Assembly (NCBI GenBank): GCA_020152595.1
Contig: JAIGNY010004447.1
Location: forward strand, 3,793,501-3,857,500
Direction of reading: 5' to 3'
From: Chiridota heheva
Lineage: Eukaryota; Echinodermata; Holothuroidea; Apodida; Chiridotidae
DNA: 64,000 nt
The position numbers and the translations under genes were made by a program. Of the stretch, positions 12,642-23,518 are shown one piece after another (the stretch's first letter is position 1; every line of letters starts with the position of its first letter). Under the pieces are notes generated by a model that was given only the letters and a program-made list of their open reading frames with translations, made no database searches and was not told the origin of the DNA.

Positions 12642-13063
12642 GCTCAGGCTCCACCCTGGCATCTCCACCCTAGCGGCTCCACCTTGACAGCATCACCCTG
12701 GCGGCTCCACCCTGGCAGGATCACCCTGGCGGCTCCACCCTGGCGGCTCCACCCTGGCGGCTCCACCCTGGCGGCTCCACCCTGGCGGCTCCACCCTGGC
12801 GACATCACCCTGGCGGCTCCACCCTGGCGGCTCCACCCTGGCGGCATCACCCTGGCAGCTCCACCCTGGCGGCATCACCCTGGCGGCTCCACCCTGGCGG
12901 CTCCACCCTGGCTGCTCCACCCTGGCGGCTCCACCCTGGCGGCATCACCCTGGCAGCTCCACCCTGGCGGCTCCACCCTGGCGACTCCACCCTGGCGGCT
13001 CCACCCTGGAGGCATCACCCTGGCGGCATCTCCCTGGCGGCATCACCCTGGCAGCATCACCTG
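12642..13063. repeat. 14-bp GC-rich minisatellite, about 30 copies
   Basis: Unit TGGCGGCTCCACCC, with GGCATCACCC variants. It is strikingly GC-rich in an AT-rich intron and ends about 30 bp from the CMAH exon 3 donor. Because 3 x 14 = 42 is divisible by three, every frame stays open, which creates artefactual ORFs on both strands. Confidence 0.97.
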
Positions 13064-13091
13064 TCTCAATAAGAAGTGTGGCATGACTCAC

Positions 13092-13201
13092 CTGAACCTC
13101 ACCAATATCTAATGGAAGTTTCTCCCGGGCATCTTGCTCCCATGGCTGTGGTGGTTTTAGCTCTACCAAAGACATGCAACCCTCTTCATCTACTTCTGGC
13201 A
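13092..13201 (-). CDS. CMAH: CMAH exon 3 of coding part
   Basis: The 110-bp exon has a TTGCAG acceptor and a GTGAGT donor. It encodes residues 100-136, PEVDEEGC through LDIGEVQ, matching the linker between the Rieske domain and the metallo-beta-lactamase-like domain of CMAH. It is hemmed in by repeats on both sides: a 14-bp GC-rich minisatellite ends about 30 bp past the donor, and a 73-bp tandem array starts at the acceptor and contains repeated copies of the acceptor itself. Open reading continues from the exon into the GC-rich array, but the strong GTGAGT donor and the in-phase join to the next exon set the true end. Confidence 0.92.
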
Positions 13202-13690
13202 CTGCAATGAAGGACACATGTCAGACACACTTAAATAACAAGACAGAGAAAGAATAAAAAGTACTTCTGGCACTGCATAATCAAGGAAACATGTCAGACA
13301 CACTCAAATAACAACACAGAGAAAGAATGAAAAGTACTTCTGGCACTGCATAATAATCAGAGAAAGAAGGAAAAAACATGCATAATCAGACAGACACTCA
13401 AATAACAAGACAGAGAAAGAATAAAAAGTACTTCTGGCACTGCATAATCAAGGACACATGTCAGACACACTAAAATAACAACACAGAGAAAGAATAAAAA
13501 AACATAATGAAGGAAACATGTCAGACACACTAAAATAACTACACAGAGAAAGAATGAATAGTACTTCTGGCACTGCATAATGAAGGAAACATGTCAGACA
13601 CACTAAAATAACTACACAGAGAAAGAATAAAAAGTACTTCTGGCACTGCATAATGAAGGAAACATGTCAGACACTCTAAAATAACAAGAC
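13188..13690. repeat. 73-bp tandem repeat overlapping the CMAH exon 3 acceptor
   Basis: About six to seven imperfect copies of a unit containing ACATGTCAGACACACTAAAA, ACACAGAGAAAGAATAAAAA and GTACTTCTGGCACTGCATAA. The last segment is nearly the same as the real acceptor of exon 3 with its first exon bases (TACTTCTGGCACTGCA read on plus, TGCAGTGCCAGAAGTA on minus). Copies of that segment start near 13261, 13334, 13429, 13561 and 13634. Confidence 0.92.
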
Positions 13691-16600
13691 AGAGAAAGAA
13701 TGCAGATAATAAGATGCAGATAAATAAGATAAATAAGATGCAGATAATTTAATTTCTTACGCAAACTATCATTATTAGCCCTTTAGAAAACTCTACTTAG
13801 AAAAATAAGAGTGCCATGTAACTGTTTAATGGTCAATAATTACCATCTTTACCAATAATGTTATTATTAGAGAAGAATAATTAATTTGTATAGTGCAAAA
13901 TCATGTTAAGCATTTTTATGTGCTGTACAAAGAGAAAATGATGGGGAGGAGCAGGAAAATAAGTAAAACTTTTGAAGGATTCTTTTAAAATATATTGATG
14001 ATTTTTTTTTCAATTTTCTGACACCAGGGTGAGGCATTGATAGATTTGTTGATATCAAATAGTCTTTTATTTGTAGCACTTCATAAGACACATACTTCGA
14101 AAGGCTGTCATAAAAGACTAGTGACATCTAGAACATTTACCTTACAGTTTGGTGCAAGAAAATATTGACAAGGAAGTCTAGTTAAAAAAGCATATCAAGT
14201 TTCAGACAAACAGAAGCAAATCAAAATTTGAGTTTTATTAGAGTATGTATAATGTGTGATGTAATGCAGTAGGATATAAAATAATTTTGTTTAGTGTAAT
14301 ATTATTGTCTTTTAGCTCTATTGACCTAGATAATTTATTTTTCACTGTGGGATATGGCAAAGAAAAAACCAAGCTAGTTGCTCTCTTTGAAACTATTCTA
14401 GATTACAATTTAGAAAGAAAAAAACAGGAAATGAAGGGCAGTCTCACTCACGAGACAACCAACACTTTGTATTTGTGTGAACAATAATTTGTTGTGTTAT
14501 TTCACAAAGCTTTAAAATACTCAATTTAAAAACTAAATCTAATTTACATCATTAACTGATGTCTGGTCTTTAAAGCACACATATAAAGCTTGCTCAGATG
14601 TGAAGTGAAAAAGTACAAATTAAAGCTTAAAAGTCTATGAACTGGTAGCTGAAAAGCTTGATGTTATTTTGTAAATTTTCTTCCTAAATTTCAGTTCTTG
14701 AAAATGAGGACAAAGTCTATACCTGCTAGATTATGGTTAAGGGTATGGTCAACACTTACAAATGTTTGGTTAAAATTCCTTTTCAACTTTCAAAAAAATG
14801 TGTGACAATGAATTTAAAAACAAAACAAAGGGGTTACAAAAGGAAATATGAACTTCCACCCTCTCATACATCAGAAGAGGAACATAAAGAGGAACAAAAA
14901 TTTGCATATTGTGGCCTGAAAATTTAAAATGCTTTAAAATGGTCAATTCTTAACTGATTTAGATGATTTTTTTGTTGCTCTTTTCCATGAATTTTAAAGC
15001 AATTTAGCATAAGTTGCTGCTTCTTTAAAGAAGCACTGATACAAATATATGAAGAGTTTAATGCATTGCTTATGTTGTGAAGTGGAAATTTGTTATCATT
15101 GTATATTCATTCATGCAATTGTGCTGGAGCGCCACCGTTTGCTTTGAGTTTTTCGCTTAGTGACATTGACCTTTTTGAGATGCAGTGTGTAAACAAACAG
15201 TGCCATGAAGACAAAAGGCCTACTGTACTTGTCAACAGGATGTTTTTATTCAGGCAGTATCCTATTCAGTTTGCTGGCTGGAGTCATTGCATGAGGTTGA
15301 GGACCTATATCGTTTGCAAGCTGCTCCGAACTTTAAGTTCCAAGTTCGTCATCCCTTTTTGTGAGCTATATTTCAACTATATTGGTCAATTCCCATAATC
15401 AAATGTATCCCCAGTAATTCTTGTATTTTGTTACTTGGCTAATACAGTATATTATGAATGTGGTTCAGGTTGTTTAATAGAATATAGGCCGCCTGTACTG
15501 TGACAGTTTAGAAGATGAAATTGAGTACAGTGATATTCTTAAGTGTTTGTAAGAATATAGGTTCTGTGTTGATTTATTCAATTAGGGACCAGTCTGTGCC
15601 AGTATTATTCTTTGTGTTAATATTGATTGTTATTGTTGTTTTTCATGGTTTCATATATAATGAAATCATATATAATGAAATTGTCTGAGAGTATTGTGGT
15701 GATCCCAGTTAGAGTGGAATAGGAATCTAGAGTGAAGACTAGAGTTCTTGCTGTCTTGGGATTATTTTTTGTCAACAAAATAATGAGTTGGTTTTGGGTA
15801 TTTCCTGTGTACAGCTGTGTTGAACTGCAGGTCATTGGTCTATGTTTTTTTTATTAGGAAAGGCTATGTGTTTCCGGTGTTGAGTTAGTAGCCGAGGATT
15901 GTGTAACATGTAACTAACCAAGTTCTCAAAGTGTTTTGGTATCATGCATAAAGATAAAGAGTATCTTGTTAAGATGTTATTACATACTGTGTTTGTGGGA
16001 TATTGGAAGGCAATTTCATTAAAAGTTATGTACTTGTGCTTTTAAGTTTTGGAGTGTTCAGCCGTCATTTTTGTACCGTAGATCCCAACCGGCGATACTC
16101 CTCGCCACCGCGGAGGGATACTCCCCACCCCCTTAGTTTATTTCACTTATTTGTGATGAAGTTGACACAAGACTTACATTTGAACCAAAAGAGATAAACA
16201 AATTGTACTATCAAAAAAAGTATTTTCTTTGACTTTTCTTAAGTGTTATGTGAATATTTGTATTTGTGCACTATTTATCCCCTAATTATTTATCTATAAA
16301 TTCATCTGCCTCAAACAAGGATAGACATACCAGTTTTGTATGTATTCTAGGTTACTGTAGATCTTATGGAGCCACTTTTTTAATTGAAATAGCAGACAGG
16401 CTTATTGTAACAGACCTGCACGGTAGACATGAATGTCCTGCATTCACAAAGTAATGTGTTGTGTAACACTAAACCAATCCAATAATTTGGGGACTGGTTG
16501 GGGACTCTCTAGTACTATGGTGGTGCCACATTTGGTTATTTATTGGGTTATACCACCCATGTGAAGCCTTACATAAGACCCTGTATTAAACATTCAGCCT

Positions 16601-18735
16601 TTCCTCAAAACGGTCAATTCACACAGAAGAGGGGATGGAATTCGTGAATGGAAAATTTGCAGTGAATTAAAATAAGTTGATTTCTGTTTGAAACTTGAAA
16701 GCACCTTGGATCATTCAGATTATCTTCAAGCACATCCAGATGAAAAGAGTATCACAACACTGACAGGCTGACAGTTAGTGACAAGGAGACGCAGCACAGC
16801 TCTCTGACTACACAGCTTGTTTGCCTATATAGTCATTGATTTCCCTATCATTTTACTCCGCTCAGGCCTTTCCCATGATTGTTTGCGATTGGTTGCCCCA
16901 GCCCTCATAATAGTGTTTTAATATTATAGGTTATCTGAGCTCCCGTGGGGTGGGGACTGCTCCTAAGCGGTGTTATGTATACCCCTTACGTGCGACTATT
17001 CATGATCTTCTATTGGTCAAGAGTTTTATTCTCCAATGGATTGCTTAGTGACAGTGCCCTTCATGTCCCACCATATTCACTCCCAACTGACAGTTTGCCC
17101 CACATTGCACAGAAAAACCACTTAAATTCATGACAGACGGGCAGATTTATTTAAAGCTGGAATGTTAATTTAACTAAGTTTGGAGTTCCATGTTACACAT
17201 GTGAGTTATAAAAGTTTCAGAGGTAAACATTCCTACCAGGTGTGTAACAACCTGGCTGGTAAGGAGCAGAGATGTCACTATAAGGGGTTGGCGCGGGGTA
17301 GGGGTACCTCCCCCAAAATGGGACGCCAGTTGGAAAATTACATGGCAGTTGAAAATCCAACCGTTCCTCTTCGGGGAACCCTCATAAATCCACTCAATTG
17401 GGAAACTAATGCCTCAACCCACCCCCCACCCCCATCACCACCATTCAGGAGACCCTGAGCCTATTCAAAATACCCCAGCGAAATTCTTGGTAAGGAGACA
17501 CAAGTGACTTGTGAGTTAAACGAGCCAGCATATCAGGTTGTGCTTCTATTCCCGGGGTCTCTAACCAATGAAGAACCACTTTTAATGGGTAAACCTCCAT
17601 ACTATGACAGTGTGATTAAAGTGTTTGTGAACATCTCAACATAAATGTTAGCGGCTCAAGCAATGTCATATTGCAAATATTTGGACAAGGGTCCCGAACA
17701 TAATATCCCCCATGGACGATGGCTGCACCACTGATTGTGGTGCATCGTGATTTTTAAAAATTTCCTGTGAAAAATGTTTTTCCCCTCCCATTCACCCGTG
17801 GCTATACCATTGCCTACAGAGCATGTTGAAGTCCCATGCTATGTACATGAGAATAGCTACAAATTAAAAAACAATTTCAACTTGTTTGGGAGCCTGCCCC
17901 TTCAAAGTGAGGTGTTCTAAATAATTCAACAAGGGGGTTCCCATTAAACAGTACCTGTTGGAGGAGGGGGGGGGGATGAATAGTAAAAATAATGTTCAAC
18001 TTTTGTCCCAAAATACAACAAAAAAAGGAATAGATATATAAACCACTAATGTTCCAGGCGAAATATGGAGCTGTCATGGTTTTTGGGGCCCCAGAGCCCC
18101 TCTCACTAAATTTCAAAAAAGTGTGTTTGATTGTTGACTGATACTGTAGGAATAAAAAACAAAATTACCAAATTTGTAATAAATGTTACCTCATATTATT
18201 AAATTAGGTAAATTGGGTCTATAAAATACTTATAGGGCCTACTTAACTATCTAAACTTGACAGTTATACAAATTTGGAAATATCTAGCTTTCCAAATGCT
18301 AAAGCTGATATGATGGGTACTATCTCGAAATTAGGTATGAAATTACTCTTATAAAAATACAAATAAATAAACTCTTTTCCCTTTGAACGAACGAAACTGA
18401 CTTAGTTTAATGACTGGGTTCCACAGCTGCAGGCCGTGCTACAAAGTCTAACAAAAATTATACAAGCGCAAAAATATGAGCGAGGAAGGAGCACGGAAAA
18501 GGGTAGCCAAAGGCCACACGAAAAAACAAAACCTGACAACAGCCAGGGGACACACAAGTAAATGTGAACACAAAAGGAGTCGTTTCAGAGCCACCCCACC
18601 CCAGGAAAACTACAAATGGTAACTATAAATAAACACCATACCAACCATTCCCAGGGTGGAAACATAGGAGTAACACCAGATAGAATAAAAATATAAGAAG
18701 AATGACTAGGCTAGGCCAAGGGAAACTAAATAAGA
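13691..18735. other. Large intron stretch, no gene recognised
   Basis: About 5 kb with no convincing coding sequence. The longest ORF (15090-15398, 102 codons) resembles nothing I know. Around 17.3-18.1 kb there are C-rich and G-rich runs and phrases such as GCCCCTTCAAAGTGAGGTG that recur in loosely similar form near 30.0 and 50.75 kb, so it likely contains old interspersed repeats. Confidence 0.5.
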
Positions 18736-19000
18736 GGCACCGAGAACGGGCCTTTAACGCTAGGCTCAATGAGATGTGAGAGGATCAACTGTTCATCAAA
18801 AATACAGGTTTTTATAAAGTGATTATTAGTTTCTAAACGGTTTTTACAGTAATTTTTAAGAAGTGAATCAATCCGTGATTGAACGCTGGGAAGAGAGTGA
18901 AGATCAATAAGTGCAACAGGTGAAACCCAACGAGGTATGTGAAAAATAATTTTTAGAGCATTAATTTGAATTTGCTCTAATTTACAATGGTATAATCCAA
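18736..19000 (-). mobile_element. LINE ORF2 C-terminal fragment
   Basis: The minus strand is open for over 80 codons and reads KLEQIQINALKIIFHIPRW, SPVALIDLHSLPSVQSRIDS, LLKNYCKNRLETNNHFIK. This pattern (LExIQxxALRxIxxxPRxxS, a helix-rich tail, then NxHFI) is typical of the region after reverse transcriptase in Jockey/CR1-type non-LTR elements. No catalytic domain is present. The family is not determined. Confidence 0.65.
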
Positions 19001-19436
19001 TCTATGCGTATTTTGTAAACCTTGAGCGTTTATTTCCCCTCCAATAGCATCAGCTATTGTTGAGAGGCAGGAGCGCTGTAGATCGTCTATTGGTGTAGTA
19101 CATCCCTTTTACGGACATACACTTAATGCACATGCGTTATAATCATGGCGTCCAATTCAAGCCGACAGCGGGTCTAATCAAATTGTGATAGAACTTTTCT
19201 TAGGTTCTTGGCTTGTGATTTGTCCTAAGATGAATTTGAAATTATTTTGTTCATAGTTTAAACAACATTTGGTTTTACTTCGCGAATTGGTAAGTTTTTT
19301 TTCTTCGTGATTTCCATCTTTTTTTGTATCAATCGGTTGTCCATTTTATCACAGTTTTGAATCTTTCATAGGCTGTTGTGCGAAAAGTAGTACTCACATT
19401 GTGACATATAACGATGTCGTTGATTCTTAAAAGTTG

Positions 19437-20412
19437 AGTGGGGTCGGGGGGTCGGGAGGAGTGGGGTCGGGAGGAGTGGGGTCGGGAGGAGTGGGGTCGG
19501 GAGGAGGGAGTGGGGTCGGGAGGAGTGGGGTCGGGGGAGGGTGGGGTCGGGAGGAGTGGGGTTGGGAGGGTGGGGTCGGGAGGAGGGGGTCGGGAGGAGT
19601 GGGGTCGGGAGGTGGGGTCGGGAGGAGTGGGGTCGGGAGGAGTGGGGTCGGGAGGGTGGGGTCGGGAGGAGGGGGTCGGGAGGAGTGGGGTCGGGAGGAG
19701 GGGGTCGGGAGGGTGGGGTCGGGAGGTGGGGTCGGGAGGGGGGGTCGGGAGGAGTGGGGTCGGGAGGGTGGGGTCGGGAGGGTGGGGTCGGGAGGAGTGG
19801 GGTCGGGAGGTGGGGTCGGGAGGGTGGGGTCGGGAGGGTGGGGTCGGGAGGAGTGGGGTCGGGAGGAGTGGGGTCGGGGTGGGGTCGGGAGGGTGGGGTC
19901 GGGAGGGGGGGTCGGGAGGGGGTCGGGAGGAGTGGGGTCGGGAGGTGGGGTCGGGGAGGGTGGGGTCGGGAGGTGGGGTCGGGAGGTGGGGTCGGGAGGA
20001 GTGGGGTCGGGAGGGTGGGGTCGGGAGGGGGGGTCGGGAGGAGTGGGGTCGGGAGGAGGGGTCGGGAGGAGTGGGGCGGGAGGAGGGGTCGGGAGGAGTG
20101 GGGTCGGGAGGTGGGGTCGGGAGGAGTGGGGTCGGGAGGAGTGGGGTCGGGAGGAGTGGGGTCGGGAGGGGTCGGGAGGGTGGGGTCGGGAGGGTGGGGT
20201 CGGGAGGTGGGGTCGGGAGGGTGGGGTCGGGAGGAGTGGGGTCGGGAGGTGGGGTCGGGAGGGTGGGGTCGGGAGGAGTGGGGTCGGGAGATGTGGGGTT
20301 AAGAGGAGTGGGTTAAGAGGAGTGAGTTAAGAGTGGGGTTGGGAGGAGTGGGATTGGGAGGAGTGGGGTTGGGAGGAGTGGGGTTGGAAGGAGGGGTGTT
20401 GGGAGGAGGAGT
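19437..20412. repeat. ~15-bp G-rich minisatellite, about 65-70 copies
   Basis: Core unit GTCGGGAGGAGTGGG with shorter forms lacking GA or AGT. The last 120 bp change to GTTGGGAGGAGTGGG or GTTAAGAGGAGTG. Every unit has G-triplets, so the plus strand has very high G-quadruplex potential. The plus strand is the template strand for CMAH. ORFs of 253-298 codons here are translations of the repeat in three frames. Confidence 0.97.
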
Positions 20413-20628
20413 ATGTCATTCAAATTTTCTTATTTATAATCTTCCATTTTCTAAAATTGTTATTTATTACAAAACACATTCATGAACATTTTAAAACAAT
20501 TTGTTTTTTAATTGGGCAATACCTGTCTTGAATGACAAAATTACAATCTTTCCAGGTTTCTTTCATCTTACCTTAACAACTAAGAAAGACTTTTGAACTG
20601 TACAAAATTAGAATGGTAGAGAACTTAC

Positions 20629-20720
20629 CAAGCTGCTCTTGGCTAAAACTGTCTGGTGGATTTACATAACGCATTGTTTTAGAATCAAGCTTCCAGCCAT
20701 GTTTGGTACATTTTAGGACA
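20629..20720 (-). CDS. CMAH: CMAH exon 2 of coding part (second half of Rieske site)
   Basis: The 92-bp exon lies between a CAACAG acceptor and a GTAAGT donor and is too short to stand out as an ORF. It encodes residues 69-100, including CTKHGWKLD: Cys73 and His76 form the second Cys-x2-His pair of the Rieske site. The spacing of 18 residues from His54 to Cys73 equals that of the mammalian enzyme. It continues with MRYVNPPDSF, also characteristic of CMAH. The phases at both edges fit the neighbouring exons (Cys69 and Val100 are split codons). It sits only about 220 bp from the end of a 1-kb G-rich array in the next intron. Confidence 0.92.
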
Positions 20721-21369
20721 CTGTTGATAAGGAAAAACTATAAATTCTAACTTCAATTTTACAGATCTTCAATAAAAATTTGACATTAAACAATGCCATC
20801 AAAGTTACATATTCTTTTTTTGTACAGATTTATCCCTCATTAAATTCAAAATATAATAGAATATAATTAATGCCTTCATCACCAACGAAAATATCTAAAA
20901 TGAAATACGGCTTTTCTTCAGCTACCACACGGAAGACTTGCAACAAACTTAAGTCGATTAAAAAACTTGACAGCAAAGTCAATGGGCTTAATAGGGACTT
21001 ATCCTTCCTATGTGGTTACTCCTTTGTAAGTCAGCTTTCAAACCAATGATCCATGTATTTGTAAGGTGGTTTCTAGTTACTATTTACATCATTTTTTATT
21101 ACGCTGATGTAGAGACAGGGTTTCAAAAATTTCATAATTTTGTATTTCATTTTGAATATTTTCGTTGGTATTATATTCTATTCTATTCGTTACATCAATT
21201 TGTTCACCAACACGCTGCCTACAACGTTGAGAAACGATGATGGCGCTGCATAAAAACACCATATGAAAAACAAAATAGGTACATTTAGTGGATCCTACGG
21301 TGACTGGACAGTCCAATCCTTGACCCGTACAGACGGCCGCACGTTGAACATTTGAAGTCCTCATTTATT
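20721..21369. other. Intron sequence, no feature recognised
   Basis: AT-rich DNA upstream of CMAH exon 2 up to the RTE-like LINE. No feature was recognised. Confidence 0.55.
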
Positions 21370-22090
21370 ACAGGTCTTGACTGCCTTTCTTTTCTCTGTA
21401 CTCTTATGACATCATGACGATGTATCCTAACAGCTTCAAAAGTGTGGACGCCTTTCTTCGTGCTACCACACCATTCAGACCTCTTACCAGCTACCTCTTC
21501 CCAGTCATTTGTGTTGAAGTCGCAGTTCTTAAGATTTTGTTTTAAGTTACCTTTATACTGCTTGTGTTGGCCTTCTCATTTTTGCTTTCCTTTGACAAGC
21601 TCTGAATAAAGCAGTTGTTTAGGCAGGCAGTTGTCTTCCATTCGTACATGGCCAGTCAAGTGGAGACATTAAGTGAATCTGCAAGCTGTACTTCACTGTG
21701 GGTTTTTCATCTTCCAATCTGATGTTGAGGATAACAAGGGGTTTCCTTTGATGAAACTGCTCAAGGGATTTGACAAGGCGTTTGTACAGAGTCCATGTTT
21801 CACAGCCATACAGCAATGAAGGGGTTACAACTGCTTTGTACAACACAACTTTAGTGCTGGGTCATAAGTCTTTACAATCAAATGCCCTTGTTTGGAGACA
21901 GCCAAAAGCCCAACTGGCTGTACAAATGTAAATACCCTTGTTTTGAGATAGCCAAAAGCCCAACTGGCTGTACAAGTGCAATGTTGCACTTCATCTGTTA
22001 TTGTAGCATCCTTCAAGACGATACTGCCCAGATAGGGGAACTTATCACCACAATTCAACACACTGTCATTTCTTTTGATGCCTGGGTGAA
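21370..22090 (-). mobile_element. RTE-like LINE, C-terminal part of ORF2
   Basis: Minus-strand pieces read DKFPYLGSIVLKDATITDEV, LYKAVVTPSLLYGCETWTLY, LVKSLEQFHQRK and, further on, GQHKQYKGNLKQNLKNCDFN, then KKGVHTFEAVR. This is the usual order after reverse transcriptase in a widespread animal LINE group (F-TYLGS, YGCETWTLY, GGQ-KR-KD-LK, KGxxxFE). A ~55-bp piece encoding FGYLKTRVFTFVQP is duplicated in tandem (21880-21985). Frameshifts show it is dead. It is the 3' half of the LINE whose 5' half lies at 27.2-27.85 kb. Confidence 0.85.
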
Positions 22091-22091
22091 C

Positions 22092-22640
22092 TGACTGGCT
22101 GGCTGCCCGGTGGTGGCTGATGCATTATGGTGGCTGATGCAATACTTATAACAAGCCTGACTGGCTGCCCAGTGGTGGCTGATGCATTATGGTGGCTAAT
22201 GCAACACTTATAACAAGCCGGACTGGCTGCCCAGTGGTGGCTGATGCATTATGGTGGCTGATGCATTACTTATAACAAGCCTGGCTGGCTGCCCAGTGGT
22301 GGCTGATGCATTATGGTGGCTAATGCAACACTTATAACAAGCCTGACTGGCTGCCCGGTGGTAGCTGATGCATTATGGTGGCTGATGCAATACTTATAAC
22401 AAGCCTGACTGGCTGCCCAGTGGTGGCTGATGCATTATGGTGGCTGATGCAATACTTATAACAAGCCTGACTGGCTGCCCAGTGGTGGCTGATGCATTAT
22501 GGTGGCTAATGCAACACTTATAACAAGCCGGACTGGCTGCCCGGTGGTAGCTGATGCATTATGGTGGCTGATGCAATACTTATAACAAGCCTGACTGGCT
22601 GCCCGGTGCTGGCTGATGCATTGTTTCTGTTATGGCCCAA
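22092..22640. repeat. 62-bp tandem array derived from LINE coding sequence, about 9 copies
   Basis: Unit contains CTGGCTGCCCAGTGGTGGCT, GATGCATTATGGTGGCTAAT and GCAACACTTATAACAAGCC. On the minus strand the unit contains ATGCATCAGCCACCACTGGG (MHQPPLG), which corresponds to the MHQPAPG segment this LINE group has between the YADD motif and the F-TYLGS motif. The array sits exactly there in the element. Confidence 0.9.
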
Positions 22641-22673
22641 ACGATGATACAGCCTCCGTAAAGTGATGAACAA

Positions 22674-22943
22674 TTAGCTGGAGATCTTCTACGCAACAAG
22701 CACACAATCATCGGCATATAGCTGGAGATCTTCTACGCAACAAGCACACAATCATCGGCATATAGCTGGAGATCTTCTACGCAACAAGCACACAATCATC
22801 GGCATATAGCTGGAGATCTTCTACGCAACAAGCACACAATCATCGGCATAGAGCTGGAGATCTTCTACGCAACAAGCACACAATCATCGGCATATAGCTG
22901 GAGATCTTCTACGCAACAAGCACACAATCATCGGCATATAGCA
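22674..22943. repeat. 44-bp tandem array made of the LINE YADD catalytic motif, about 6 copies
   Basis: Unit begins TAGCTGGAGATCTTCTACGC and ends CACAATCATCGGCATA. On the minus strand each unit reads YADDCVLVA then stop, i.e. motif C of reverse transcriptase with both catalytic aspartates. Flanking minus-strand sequence reads GKLFNLHCRKASTKVKYELI immediately before it, so the array is expanded in place within the LINE ORF. Confidence 0.92.
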
Positions 22944-23243
22944 GTTCAGTTATCAGCTCATACTTAACTTTGGTTGAGGCTTTCCGACAATGTAGATTGA
23001 ACAGCTTACCAGATGTGTGAAAGTGGATTCCAATATCAAGTGTCCAGGTCGTGGGTGGCAACCTTCAGTGCGGCAGCATCCCTATTTATGGGGGAAGGTT
23101 CAGATAGGTCACTATCTATGTAGACTTTAGCCGTCGCACCTGCAGTTGTCATATCATACTTAAGAAGTTGTCAGGATATCCTAGCTTGAATAGTAGGTCC
23201 AGAGGACCTCTGTGTTTACAAGACTGAATGCTTTTGTGAATTC
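22944..23243 (-). mobile_element. RTE-like LINE, reverse transcriptase motifs A to B
   Basis: Minus strand reads EFTKAFSLVNTEVLW (motif A region, normally DLTKAFD, so both expected Asp positions are changed), then LGYPDNFL, IRQLHEGATAKVYIDSD, DLDIGIHFHTSGKLFNL. It leads directly into the YADD array. The conserved order identifies it as the middle of the same LINE as 21.4-22.1 kb and 27.2-27.85 kb. Confidence 0.85.
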
Positions 23244-23518
23244 ATATTTCCCGACTAGGCTACAGCTCTCGACCTCACTCCAAACCGCTGGAAAAATTAT
23301 AACTCTGTGCCCTTGGCCCTTAGACCCTCTTCCCTCCAGTAAAATGAGGCAGAAAGAAAAAAAAAACACTCCCAGGAAACAGTAAGCTCCAGTGGGGAGG
23401 TGGGTGGGAGACTAGCAGCTAAGTATGTTAGTGCTAGCCTGCTAGGAGAAGAGTATTTCGATAGGGAAATATGATTCTCCAGCACACAATATACCTGCTA
23501 CCACAATAATACAATAGG

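Noticed and set aside
12684..13112. 142-codon plus-strand ORF
   Set aside because: Product of the 14-bp GC-rich array; the real coding segment here is the CMAH exon on the other strand.
15090..15398. 102-codon plus-strand ORF
   Set aside because: No recognisable domain, no splice or promoter context, and a length expected by chance in 64 kb.
19146..19180. ATGGCGTCCAATTCAAGCCG as a possible first exon of another gene on plus
   Set aside because: Only about ten codons before a stop, with a weak donor-like GTCTAATC and no further exon seen.
19434..20330. ORFs of 253-298 codons rich in Gly, Val, Arg, Ser and Trp
   Set aside because: All three plus frames are open across the G-rich array because the unit has no stop codon; the products are repeat translations with no domain.
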